Source: Circinella umbellata (lineage: Eukaryota > Mucoromycota > Mucoromycetes > Mucorales > Lichtheimiaceae). From it: 64,000 nucleotides of DNA. The DNA is taken from the NCBI GenBank assembly GCA_025093555.1, contig JAIWNF010000007.1:868001-932000 (forward strand), written 5' to 3'. The position numbers were made by a program, and so were the translations under genes. Within the stretch, counting starts at the first letter, position 1. Each line of letters starts with the position of its first letter. The notes beneath the pieces are model-generated. The model was not told the DNA's origin and made no database searches. It saw nothing but the letters and a program-made list of their open reading frames with translations. Positions 25,704-37,102 of the stretch are shown piece after piece.

Positions 25704-26827
25704 ATGTCCGCCAAAAGTGAGTATCTTGTGTGTTTTTTTTATTATTATTATTATTGCTATTATTATTTATTGTAAGAGTAGTAATAAGAATATAGAAAGA
25801 ATGGTGTGCATAGATGATATAGAACACGTTTAATTTGATAATATAATATATATTAATTATTAATTTTTTATTACGTTTTTTTTCTGACCCAACAAAAAAA
25901 AAATTAGTTGACGAAGCAGTTGACCTTAAGCACTCGGAGAAAGCCGAAACGTTTGTTGGCCGTGTGACTTCCTCAATCCCGATCGTTCAGGAGAGTGTTT
26001 CGACAGTTCAAGCTTACGCCAGCTCAACCTCTATTGGTCGTATGGCTTTGAACGCCAAACCACCTAAATACGTTCAAACCTATTACGAAAGTTATGTTCA
26101 ACCTCATCTTGATCGTGCTGACCAACTTGGTTGTCGTTCTCTTGATCTTTTACAGGAAAAGTTCCCTGCTCCCAAACAACAAGCCAATGATCGCCTTGCT
26201 AGTGTTGTTGATAATATGGAAACTATTCTCGAACATTATCTCCCTAAAACCAACGACGAAAACAACAATGACGAAAAACAACGTGAAGTACCAACTGATG
26301 AAGAAAACAATAGTCAAGCTATTCGTGCCTATCGTATTCTCAACACAGCTGCTACTCGCCTCACCAAAAATGTCCAAACACGTACTGTTACCGCAGCTAC
26401 CACCAATGTTGTTGCTCTTCAAAGCATGTTGAATGTCTATGCCGAAGCTGCTAAGCAACGATTTGTCTTGCCAGAAAAGACTACTGAACAAATCTGGCAA
26501 TTAACTAATCAAGTGACCGCTCAAGTCTATTCTGTCATGGATTATTTCAAGCAACAACCTCAATCAGAATGGCTCAAGGCTCGTGTAGCATCTCTTGTTG
26601 ATATTGCTACCAAACAAATTGAATTGGTTCGTGGTCAATATAACCGTAAGGATATCAATTCTTATGAAAAAGCTCGTGCAGTTGCTCAAGGTTTACAAGA
26701 ACAAGTATTGCCTGTGTTGGAAACAATCCAATCTCAAATTCATTATTATTCTGAAAAGGCTGAAGTGAAACGCTCCTTTGAATACTTTGGTCTTATGAAG
26801 GTCATTCCTACCGCCACTGCTCAGTAA
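25704..26827 (+). CDS. Perilipin-like lipid-droplet coat protein
   Basis: A 13-nt first exon (25704-25716, ATG TCC GCC AAA A, donor GTGAGT) joins exon 2 (25908-26827) in frame to give 310 residues. The N-terminal block, with SIPIVQESVSTVQAYASSTS then YVQTYYESYVQPHLDRADQL and LDLLQEKFPAPKQ, fits the PAT/perilipin pattern of an amphipathic helical region followed by a conserved LD..E..FP segment. The rest is long amphipathic helices with regularly spaced Gln/Lys and small residues and no transmembrane segment, which fits peripheral binding to lipid droplets. Codon choice is more C-ending than in neighbouring genes (AAC, GCC, ACC), suggesting high expression. A role in storage-lipid protection is inferred from the family. 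The alternative is a generic helical membrane-associated protein. Confidence 0.75.
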
Positions 26828-29800
26828 AAAAAAAAAGCAGAATAATATAGTCTTATATTCTTTCTTTTTTTTTCATATTAAATCATTTTTTACCCTCTTC
26901 TTACACCCACTTCCCCCCATCCCTCTCTTTTTTTTTCTATTCATCTTCTTACTTCTAACAACATACTTATTAACTTTTATCTCTATTTTTTTTATACTTT
27001 ACATAAATATGTATTATTTTTCTTCCCCCCTTTTTTTTTTTCTTTTATCAACAAATCAAACGAATTGCTTATTATATTTCACATAAAATATCTTTTTATC
27101 AACTTTTTTCATTAAAAAAAGATTCCCATCATATTAAACAAAACCTAAAACAAAGAATAAAAAGTTTGCTATTACATTATTATTACTATAAGAACTAAAA
27201 ATAATACTTCAAAAAATTAGATGGAATTAAAAAAAAAACGGAAAAATCCGCGGATAGAATCAATAGAATCAACTATATGATAATTCTCATATGTAAAAGA
27301 AAGATAATGATGTAATAACCAAAAAAAACATCATGATCACTATATAATAGTATCATGATAATAGTAACAATAGCAACAAATAGTTAGATAAAAGAAAAAT
27401 GGACCAATCAAGTCATGTAGATCATATATATATTTATATTTTAATACATAAAAAGAGTATTATTTAGTAAATATTATTCTGTATTTACACCAAAATAGAT
27501 AAATACGTAACTAAACAAAACTGTTTTTTTGTCACTGTTTTCAAAATAAAACATAATAGACATCTCATAAGAACATGTGATCATTTGTTAATAAAAAGAA
27601 GAAAGTAGAGGGATGTGCATGAACACAAAAAAAAAATTTATGTGCTTTAAAATGTCTATGTGTACCACACCATATGAAAAAAAGAAATGAATTTTTTTGA
27701 TTATATCGTAAAAATGCATAATTGTAGAAAAAAGATACAAATGCGTACAAGTCTAGTATTTGTAGTTGACAAATGAATATAACACACATACACATACACC
27801 ATGTGAGAAATTAAATTGTTTTATTTATTACATATGCTTTGATGAATTATTCTTTAGTATTAAATACTTTGTAGTAAATAATAATAGTAATGGTCCGTGT
27901 ACATTTTTTGTGCTGTCTTTGAATGATAAAAAAAAAACTGGATGGGGTTACTCACTATATGAAAAAAAATATATATATTATCTGACTCTTAATAATGATA
28001 ATAAAATATGTAACTTATTAGAACTAATAATAAACAAGTAGTCTAAGATAATAATAATATTCAATCTTCAATTTTGATCTTCATCTTCATAAGTTATTTT
28101 ATAATAATAGTTTATCTATTCAAAATCTGAGGCGTGGATAATTCAAATGATACGTAGGAAAATAGAATAAAAAATATTGAGAAACTCAATCGTTGTACAC
28201 CTTCAAATTTTGTTGGGGGAGGACGTCTAAAAAGACTTATCATCTTCTTGCACTATATATTTCAATCTTTTTCCACATGTTCCACATAGCGAAAAATTTA
28301 TTTTAAATCCTTAACCTATGTCAATCTTTTATTTTTATTTTTGACTCATATACACATGTAATAACTATAATTATATTTTTGATTTTCATGCAATCTTGAA
28401 ACATGGTATGTAACATAATTTGATATATGTATTTGTTCAGAAAAAGGTATCAATGAAAAAAAAAGACATATCATAAAGACCGTGGAATCATCTCGTGAGA
28501 TTTCGTTGAAAAAAATACGAGTTAGTAAAACGGCTGTTATATAATAATAATAGAAATACGATTACCATGACAGAAATCTATTGATTTGCTCACATAACAG
28601 TGATACCGTACGTCTGAAATGCCACAAGAGCAAACACATGTTGTTCAGTTATGGTTTAGACATAGTTTCACCAAATCTAATCAGACAGTATTTACCATAA
28701 CTGTGGTTTTTTTTAACATGCTGCTTACCCCAAATATAAAGAGGAACCCATATGCTAAGTAGCTCGTAACAACTGAGAGCATAAATTATAATATGCAAAT
28801 TCAGTACAGCTGTTACAGTCTTTCTTATTATAAATCCAGATACGTAAGTATATGAGTTACATAATAGTAAATAGTAAACTGCTTTCAAAAATTGTAGCTA
28901 TTTTTATTCAAAGACATTTTCTATATACCATGTAGTAAAACAGAGCCTATAGAATTGAAGAAGTATAAGTTGATTCGGGTAATAAATAGTACTACAATAA
29001 TAACATATAAAAGAGTAATTTAATATTGACTGAATAGTATATGGATTAAAATCACTAGACACATAACATTTTTAACATAAGCCTCACTGTGATATATTTT
29101 CTGTCATAAGACACAATAGTTTGAACATAAGATATAATATATATGCCATTGGACTTTAAATTAAATAAACATAGTTTTTTTTATTATTATTACTTATAGA
29201 TAGGTAGACTATTATACATAGCGTTTATTAAACACTTTTCGTGGGTACACACCTCATTAATAACTTTCATGCAGAGGCAACATCGTAGCAAGATATGTCC
29301 GAAAAGGATATGTTCATAGCAATACATCTTAAATTTTAAACTTCATGGCTTCACATTTATTAAATACGTAGCAAACAAATGATAACCATTATCAACAACA
29401 ACTTAGAAATAATATACATCTCTATTGCAGTTGTTATTTATGAATTTCTTTTTTTTTTTTTTTTGCTTATCAAAAACTCACAAAATTTTCTTGATAGTCT
29501 TTAAGTGAGTTTTCGTTTTTTTTTTTCGTGAATGTTTTTCTTTCAATAACAGTAACTTGATGAAAGATTTTAATGAAATTTATGAATTGCTATAATTCCA
29601 ATAATTATTTATTGGAATTATATACAATTAAATATTATACATTTTTTTAATGGTGCTAAAACACTTCTTTGATGAATCAATAAAAATGTCGTTTATCGTC
29701 GAATTTTACCTATATAAATATTTATTGACTTTTATGAAATAAACCTGAATAATATATAGTTATTTTCCTCAAATAAAAAAATACCATACATATGTATAAT

Positions 29801-30383
29801 TGGTGAAGAATAAATGAGTGCTCTGTATTGATTTCTCTCATTCAATTTTGAAATGTTCGATAGTTATTTTATGCCGAATACATGTAGTCCAATTGTTTTT
29901 GTGATGTGTACCAGCAATGACTTACGATAATTAGGAAAGTGGCGTTATTCAAGAAAAATAATACTTATATGTAGAAAAACAGATAGTGACTCTGTACCAG
30001 TGGTAATATTCTACAAGTAAGCAGCAGTAGATAAAGTCTATATACAGAATTTTATGCAAGAATGAAAGTAATTATATGCTTTATTGAAATTACTCGTGTG
30101 TTTCGTGATAAGTTCCTATTGTGCGGAAGCAATATGTCCATAACACCTTCTTTTTATTTCGTTACGGTTATTTACGGCAATATGTACCTGAACACTTGAG
30201 TCAAAAAGTTGAGCCTTATCGTCGGTAAAATAATACACCGAAGATATTCTTCGGGAGACGGAAGATCGCGGACCTTGGCATCAAGCCAGGTGATCACACA
30301 TACACAAAAAACAAAATATATCTCTTCCTGTTTTTACTTTCTTGATTTTAAACACTTTCGATTTTTTTTTTCGTTTAAAAAAA
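26828..30383. other. Long gene-poor AT-rich region
   Basis: About 3.5 kb with no supported gene. The first 250 bases are T/C-rich 3' UTR-like sequence. The rest is AT-rich with frequent stops in all frames. Structure seen: an imperfect ATCATGAT inverted pair at 27330-27360, a 9-bp inverted repeat at 29473-29513, and a perfect 14-bp stem hairpin at 29591-29622. It ends in the promoter and leader of P450 no. 2. Confidence 0.6.
29591..29622. repeat. Perfect hairpin, 14-bp stem with 4-nt loop
   Basis: TATAATTCCAATAA (29591-29604), loop TTAT (29605-29608), and its exact reverse complement (29609-29622). It lies in a gene-free region, so it is not an obvious terminator of a nearby gene. Confidence 0.85.
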
Positions 30384-32891
30384 ATGTCATCATCAATGAT
30401 ATTAATTAATAGTATTAAAGGACAAGTTTGGTCTTTTTGGTTACGAACAAGCAATACCTCAACAGCAACTAAAAAAATATCAATTTCTGTTGCTGTCGTG
30501 CTTGTAAGTCTTTATACTGCTTATTGGAAACTCTTAGGACCACCAAAAGAATTTGGCAACATTCCTCAAGTAGGGTTCTTTAAATATATTAGCAATCGGT
30601 TCAAAAGTCGCCCATATGATGATGTTCTCAAAGACATTATTTATCCCGTGGCATTAAAAACAAACCATGGATCGTATGCTGTAAGTACTTCACTATTAAT
30701 TTTATATATTTTGGTGCATAAATATGGATTATTTTAATGCAATATATAATTTTAGGCGTTCGCATTGTTCGGATGGAGTATTTTTGTAACTCAACCTGAA
30801 GCAGCAAAGAAATTATTGTCAAAGTCTGGTAAATACCTAGTGTTATTTTTTTTTTATATGTATGACATGCCACGTAAATATAAGCAATACAAGAAAACAA
30901 TAAATTGGTATCTAAGCATAAGAGCTTTTAATAATAATTACGTAGATCTTTTCCCAAAGATGAACATAATAAAAAGTCAACAAAAGCATACAATTTTTGG
31001 AAGGTTTGCTGTGGGTCCCAATATCATTTTTCTTCCTCAAGGTCCTCATTGGAAAGCTCAACGTAGTGTAAGTTAATTTCTGAAATTATTACGTAAACTG
31101 GAATTTTTATTTATTTATTTTTGCTAATAATGATTTATTTCTTTATTACTTTTAATTAGATACTCAACCCAGCGTAAGCATATGTATTTTACTTTTTATT
31201 TTTTGAGCATAAAATGATAATAATCAGCTACTAATACCAAGCCAGGTAATATCAATAAAGTTTCCATCGCTCGCAACCAGTTCAACTATTCGGTGAACTT
31301 ACTCAAAAATTATTTGTTGAGTTAGATAAAGTAGTCAACTCTACATCAATTGATGTTCATAGCATTATGACGCGGTGGACCCTTGACGCTATTGGAATTG
31401 CGGGATTTGGTAATAATTACTTCATACTCAAAATAAGAAATACAATACTTTGTCAATTGACGACCAATAACTTTTTTTTTGTTATCACTATCGATTTATA
31501 GACTTTGATTTCCACGCTATAACAGACAAGAATAGCGAATGGGTTACTCGATATCATCATATTATGCAAGCAAGCAGCAACCCTGTGTTTCATATATTTC
31601 CTTTCCTTGAAAATCCTCGTTTACGTTTTCTTTTCCCCAGTCGAAAAATGGTTCATCACGAATTAGATTTATTTTTGGCAAAAATGCAAGAAATCATTAC
31701 TCATAAACGTGAAATTCTCAACAACAATGAATTGGCCACTAACAAGAGAACAAACGAAAAAGATTTACTTACACTTATGCTTGAATCTGCAAAAGAAGAA
31801 AACGATAAATTGACTGATGAAGAACTATTGGTAAATTTTACTTATTAAGACAAAACTTGGTTGCATTCTTTTTTCTTTTATGAAAAAATAAGGAATGTTC
31901 TTGATAACACTGGGACAAACTTTTATTTATTTTTATTTAGAGCAATATTTGTGGTTTCTTCGTTGCAGGACATGATACAACGGCCAATGCTTTGTCGTAT
32001 GTTATGTATAATTTGGCTACTCATCCGGTAAAAATCAATAAATGCGTGTTTTTTTTTTTGGGAACATACGCTTATTATTATAAAATATTAGCTCTGATCG
32101 AGAAAAAAAATATGTTATTCTTACATCTAATAGAAAGTACAAGAAAAAGTGAGAGAGGAAGCTAATCAAGTTTTAGGTAATCAACCAGTAGATGTTTTAC
32201 CTACTAGGGAACAAATTAACAAAATGCCTTATACACAAATGGTTATTAAAGGTAGCACATTAATAAGAATATATTTTATTTATGTAATTTATTATAACAA
32301 TTGAAATACGATATCAACAAAATGTGATTTAATCCATATATATATATATATATATATATTACTATAGAAACATTACGGCTTAACGTTGTTGCTGAAACCA
32401 TTGTTCCTCGAAAAGTTACTGAAGATACTGATCTAGGTGGTGTTCTTATTAAAAAGGGCGCTCAAGTACAATTAGACATTATGGGTACGCATCGAAACCC
32501 AAAAGTCTGGAAAAATCCGGATAGCTTTGACCCTGAACGATTTGCACCTGGAGGAGAGGCGGAAAAAGTAGCTAAAATGGGGAATGGATGGGTTCCATTT
32601 AGTAATGGTGCCAGAATGTGTATTGGATTAAACTTTAGTCTAACTGAACAGCGTGTGTTTATACCAATGTTATGTAAGCTATCATTACAAAATTATTATG
32701 TTTTTTGGGTTTAAACTAACAACAATACCAATTTATATTAAACCGTCCTTTTATTTGTTGTTATGTTCATAGTGAGAAAATATGAGTTGTCGTTACCAGA
32801 TAATTCTATTCACAAGGATAAGGTTATATTTTCGGGTATTGGCCAGTTCGTACCTGTTCATCTTCAAATTAACATGAAAAAACGTTATTGA
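30384..32891 (+). CDS. Cytochrome P450 monooxygenase no. 2 (paralog of no. 1)
   Basis: Ten exons (30384-30680, 30756-30828, 30946-31067, 31160-31173, 31261-31409, 31502-31830, 31941-32027, 32134-32251, 32368-32673, 32773-32891) join in frame to 537 residues. The layout is the same as P450 no. 1: N-terminal anchor (KISISVAVVLVSLYTAYWKL), Pro hinge (GPPKEFGNIPQ), I-helix AGHDTTAN (337-344), ExxR (ETLR, 397-400), PERFAPGG, and heme loop FSNGARMCIG with Cys481. Exon 4 is the same 14-nt microexon. Exon 7 (87 nt) corresponds to two exons of no. 1 (25+62 nt), showing one intron gain or loss. All heme and oxygen-activation residues are intact, so activity is expected; substrate unknown. The two genes lie in opposite orientation 14 kb apart with unrelated genes between, so this is an old, rearranged duplication. 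Confidence 0.93.
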
Positions 32892-33858
32892 GAACAATTT
32901 CGATTGCTTAGCATAGTAGCTAGTTTACTAGACTATAAAAGAAAATAAAACAATATATATTTATTACATATACGTATGGAAATTCTATGCTGTTTTTTTT
33001 ATGTCAAATCATTGAATATCTATACTGAATTTCGAGGTAATATAATGCTTAACAGTTAAAGCTATGAGATATCTTGTAATGACAGAATCATTAAACCTTC
33101 TATCAACTAATCCTTAAATTTACTGCCAACATAACTTAGTTCTTTACTATCAATTACGTATTAATTCAAAGTATCTCGAGTTTTACTGTATCACTTCCTA
33201 TTAACACAATTGAATTATGCTTTTCTTCACAATGGTTATATTTTATTGCGATAACAATCATATCAATACGTAAGGAATAAAAGAAATTCTATCGACTTAG
33301 TGATCATTGATATAAAGTACGGAAAAGAGTGGTGTTTTGTTTTGTTTTTATTGACATCCATACGTAAACTCAATCTTTCAATCCTGTTTTTCACAATAAA
33401 AATATACATATCATATGCACATTCATTATATTGTTTTATATGGTTAATTTTGGAAACCCAATTAAAAACAAATAAGTGCCAACCTACTTTGTTGTTATCA
33501 AAACAATGTCTGACAAACCTGTTATTTTATTCGAGCTATATTTACCAAACTAGACCTCATTTTGATTAAACAATCAAAGAAAAGATATGCACATAACAAA
33601 ATACTGATTTATGTAGAGTGCTTAAAACTACTTTCTTCCGTTTGATTCTATTATCACATGGTAATACTCACGTTTGTTTACATCTCGTACATACGACATT
33701 AATGGCTGCCAATTATGTTTGTTTAAGACCCTATTCAACATCGCTCTGGCCAAATCTGTTGTTGTACTAAATGATAGGTATAAAAATTATGTTTATTAAA
33801 ATATACTGTACGTACTGCTTTTTATTTTTTTTATTTTATCAATAGGCAATTATCAAAC
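32892..33858. other. Intergenic between P450 no. 2 and F-box gene
   Basis: AT-rich with no motif-bearing frame. An open frame at 33300-33569 lacks any recognisable feature. TACGTA occurs several times (near 32971, 33157, 33268, 33361, 33810). Confidence 0.55.
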
Positions 33859-36017
33859 ATGTCCGACCATATCAATACAACATCAGTCCATTTTCCAAAG
33901 AAACTTGCGGCGGTTACAACACTGACATCTCTTGACACGATGATTCAAAACCTCAATGTATCCATTAGCAATAATGAGCATAGCAAAACAATAAGCTACG
34001 CGACATCGGCTCTTAATCTGTTGTTTTTGCAACAGACTATGGATCTCCTTGACGCCCGCGCGTATGCCTATTCTATGCAAGGTCAACCAGAATTAGCTAT
34101 TGAAGATGCTAATCACATAATTAAATATTCATCAACGTCAGTAAAAGGCTACCTCCGTAAAGCAAATATTTTTACAATGTACGGAAAACAGGCACAAGCC
34201 ATTAAAACCTACAAAGAAGGTGTTCAAAACAGAGCGCCAGGGAAAGAGCAACAGATTTCTATACAGCAAATGGAAATAGGACTCGCAGAAGCAGTAAAAC
34301 AAATCCAAGTACAAGTTGATTTTATTTCCAAATTGCCTACTGACATTGTAAACAATGTGATCATGCCGCTTCTCTCTCCAAGTACAAAAGCTTCATGTCT
34401 AGCAGTATCAAAGTTGTGGCGGAAGATTTTCATTGGCTGTCCAAGCATATGGGAAAGTCTATCGGCTACCGACGATGATCCAAATTCCATTCGACTCTTT
34501 AACATGATTCAATCTGTTGGACCTTACGTCAAATATCTCACAATAGACACAAATGTCAGCTCCATACATACAGTTTGCTTTCGATTTATGAAAAATGGGT
34601 ACCTCAGCAGAATTGAATCTCTCAAAATAAAAAAAGGTACTGCCAGATGGTCTGATAATAATTTATACGTTGTCACAAAAATAAATTTCAAACAATATGT
34701 TGCTTTTACTTATTACATAGTATCTTTCTTTTAGCATTTAATTCAAATGAACCGCAGACACCATATGGTCCTATGATAGCGGTAGCATTTTGGCAAACAA
34801 GTCAAACGCTCACGACACTAGATCTTAATCTTGGGAACAACGCTAGATTTACCCTAGCAGACATATTCATGTCATGTACAAATCTTATCAAACTATCATT
34901 TACCACGGAGCACAGTTTACATACGGTAATCGGGAACTTTTTGATTACAGAACAACATAACAACCTTATTGATTTGCAAATCAAAGCAAAGTGTATTATA
35001 GGACAAGATATTGAATTAATGCTTCAACGATGTCAACAACTCCGACGACTTATAATGAATACCTGTACAGAATCTGTTTTTGGCGTGATCAATGAACACG
35101 CACCAAACCTTGAAATATTAGGCTATAATCCTGCTTTTGCTGTTGAAGAGCTGAATAAAAATGAAATTCAAGAAACAAAGGGTATACAAGTGTTATACAC
35201 AAATAACGGGGGTGAGAGAATACCAGCAGGAAGTATTCTACCGTTGATATGCAAGAACCATGCGACTCTACGAGAGCTTTATGCAAGTACATCATCTGTC
35301 ACAGAAACGGAGCTACAGAAGCTTTACTCAGCATACCCAAATTTCAATTTAAATAACGTCAAAGAACTGACATCTTGGATGTGTCCCGGAATCCAGGAAT
35401 TTTTACTACGAGGTATACGAAACACAACTACTCTTACTTACTTGTGTGTTATATGTATGTATGATATTGATGAGTTTGTCAACGAGCTTTTACACCTTCG
35501 TCCGATTCCAGAACTTGAAATGCATCACTTTAGCGGCACAAGGGGGAGAGGGCGTTTGATTGATCTTTTTGAACAGTATGCAAGGGTAGCAGAAAAGACT
35601 CATTCTTCATTAGAATTTGTGTTTTTTAGTTACTGTGATCCAGTATCAGATGATCTACTTTCAACGGTAACCGAAATCAAAACTTTGCACCAGATCTCAC
35701 TATGCGGTTTAAAAAACGTCACAACTGATGGAATAGCTAACATGATCAGTAAATGCAACAAGCAGTTGACGTACTTGGGATTTGCAAAAATGGAGTCAGT
35801 GACAGATGACGTTATCTTTGCACTTGGCGGCCTTAAAAAACTAAACTGTATTGACTTGAAAAATCTTAATAATGTGTCAGACCAAGGAATACGCGGATTG
35901 TTGGATACTGCGGATCCTCTTGTACTAAGAAAAATGGTGGTGGGGGACTGTCCAGATATTACCAAAGAATGTATAACATGTGCAGAATTAAAAATCAATG
36001 TAGTTGAATATAAATAG
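33859..36017 (+). CDS. TPR-F-box-LRR protein, probable SCF substrate adaptor
   Basis: Exon 1 33859-34636 and exon 2 34735-36017 join in frame to 686 residues. Residues about 30-130 form TPR-like helices (LDARAYAYSMQGQPELAIED, GYLRKANIFTMYGKQAQAI). An F-box follows at about 155-200 (FISKLPTDIVNNVIMPLL, then SKLWRKIFIGCPSIWESL). The rest is leucine-rich repeats, clearest near the C-terminus (LHQISLCGLKNVTTDGIANM, LTYLGFAKMESVTDDVIFAL, LNCIDLKNLNNVSDQGIRGL), of the cysteine-containing F-box type. The architecture suggests a Skp1-binding ubiquitin-ligase adaptor; its target is unknown. Two dead relatives lie in this window (47970-48480 and 61520-63614), so the family is expanding and decaying locally. 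Confidence 0.82.
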
Positions 36018-37102
36018 CAGCTTACCTAATAAAAACATATGTCAATTCTTCTTATATCCTATATTTTATGAACATTATGTACACAGTGTATAATAATATG
36101 ATCTTTATATCTCTTTATCCGTAAATATACAAAAAATAAAATTGTACGTAATGAAAACAATACAAATTTTGCAATTATATATTAGCCATCGATCTTACGG
36201 AAATTCATATACAAGTTATGAACTCTTCAGAATATCACATTATTTTCAGTCCATTAAATTTGACTTTTTAGAAAAAAGATATTAGCTGTAGTTGGTGGCA
36301 TATTATGTAATGTACTGTATCTACTATCAAGTTCTATTATACAATACTATAAAAAAAGAATAGACTTTATTCACTTTATTAAAATATTTTTTACGCTACA
36401 AGTACATATGATATGCATATTAGAAACAGTAAAACCATATATAGAATAAATGATCACTTGATGAATTGCAAAATATAATTTTGTTTGCGTTACTGCTTAC
36501 TCATAATTCTGAATAAACTACTTGATTAAAAAAACTGTTATTGAGTATTCTGTCTTCTTGATTTCAAACATTAGCATTTTGGCCAACAAAAGCAGTAAAT
36601 AATAAGGGGGTATGGCGGATTATCGAAAAAAAGAAAAGGAACTCAACTATTTTCAAATACTCTAACTTTCATACTACTGCCTACTTGCTTTTCAACCCCA
36701 CCATACCCCTTTCTGGTGTGCTGAAAGGGGGTCGTTGCTTTTTTAAAAAAAAGGAGGAGTTTATTTCTCACTTCCTACAAAAATATAATATAAAATAAGA
36801 AAGTATACAAATCCATATGAAGGGGGGGGGGAATTATAGCTTAAGCAAAGGATTGGCTACTTTTTAAGGGCCACTACATGTACACATAGTTCTTTTTTTA
36901 TATTTAAATCGCCCAAAGGTTAATAAGTTTGTTAAGTATCATTGAAACGATAGAAAAAAAAAGAAGGGAGGTCTCCTCTGTCACTCAATTGTACTTTTTT
37001 CTTTCTTTACTCTTCTTTTTTTTTTCTCTTTTCTTCATCTACTTTTTTTTTCTTACTTTATTTTATACTTAAAAGATATCTTAAAAACTGTCTCATCGAC
37101 AA
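36018..37102. other. Intergenic, promoter of chitin synthase
   Basis: No gene. AT-rich to about 36580. Then a purine/pyrimidine-skewed region contains AGGGGGTCG, a G9 run near 36822-36831 and C/T tracts up to the ATG at 37103. Confidence 0.55.

Noticed and set aside
27565..28041. Overlapping open frames on both strands in the 27.6-28.0 kb gap
   Set aside because: Both are short, hydrophobic or low complexity, lack motifs, and exclude each other.
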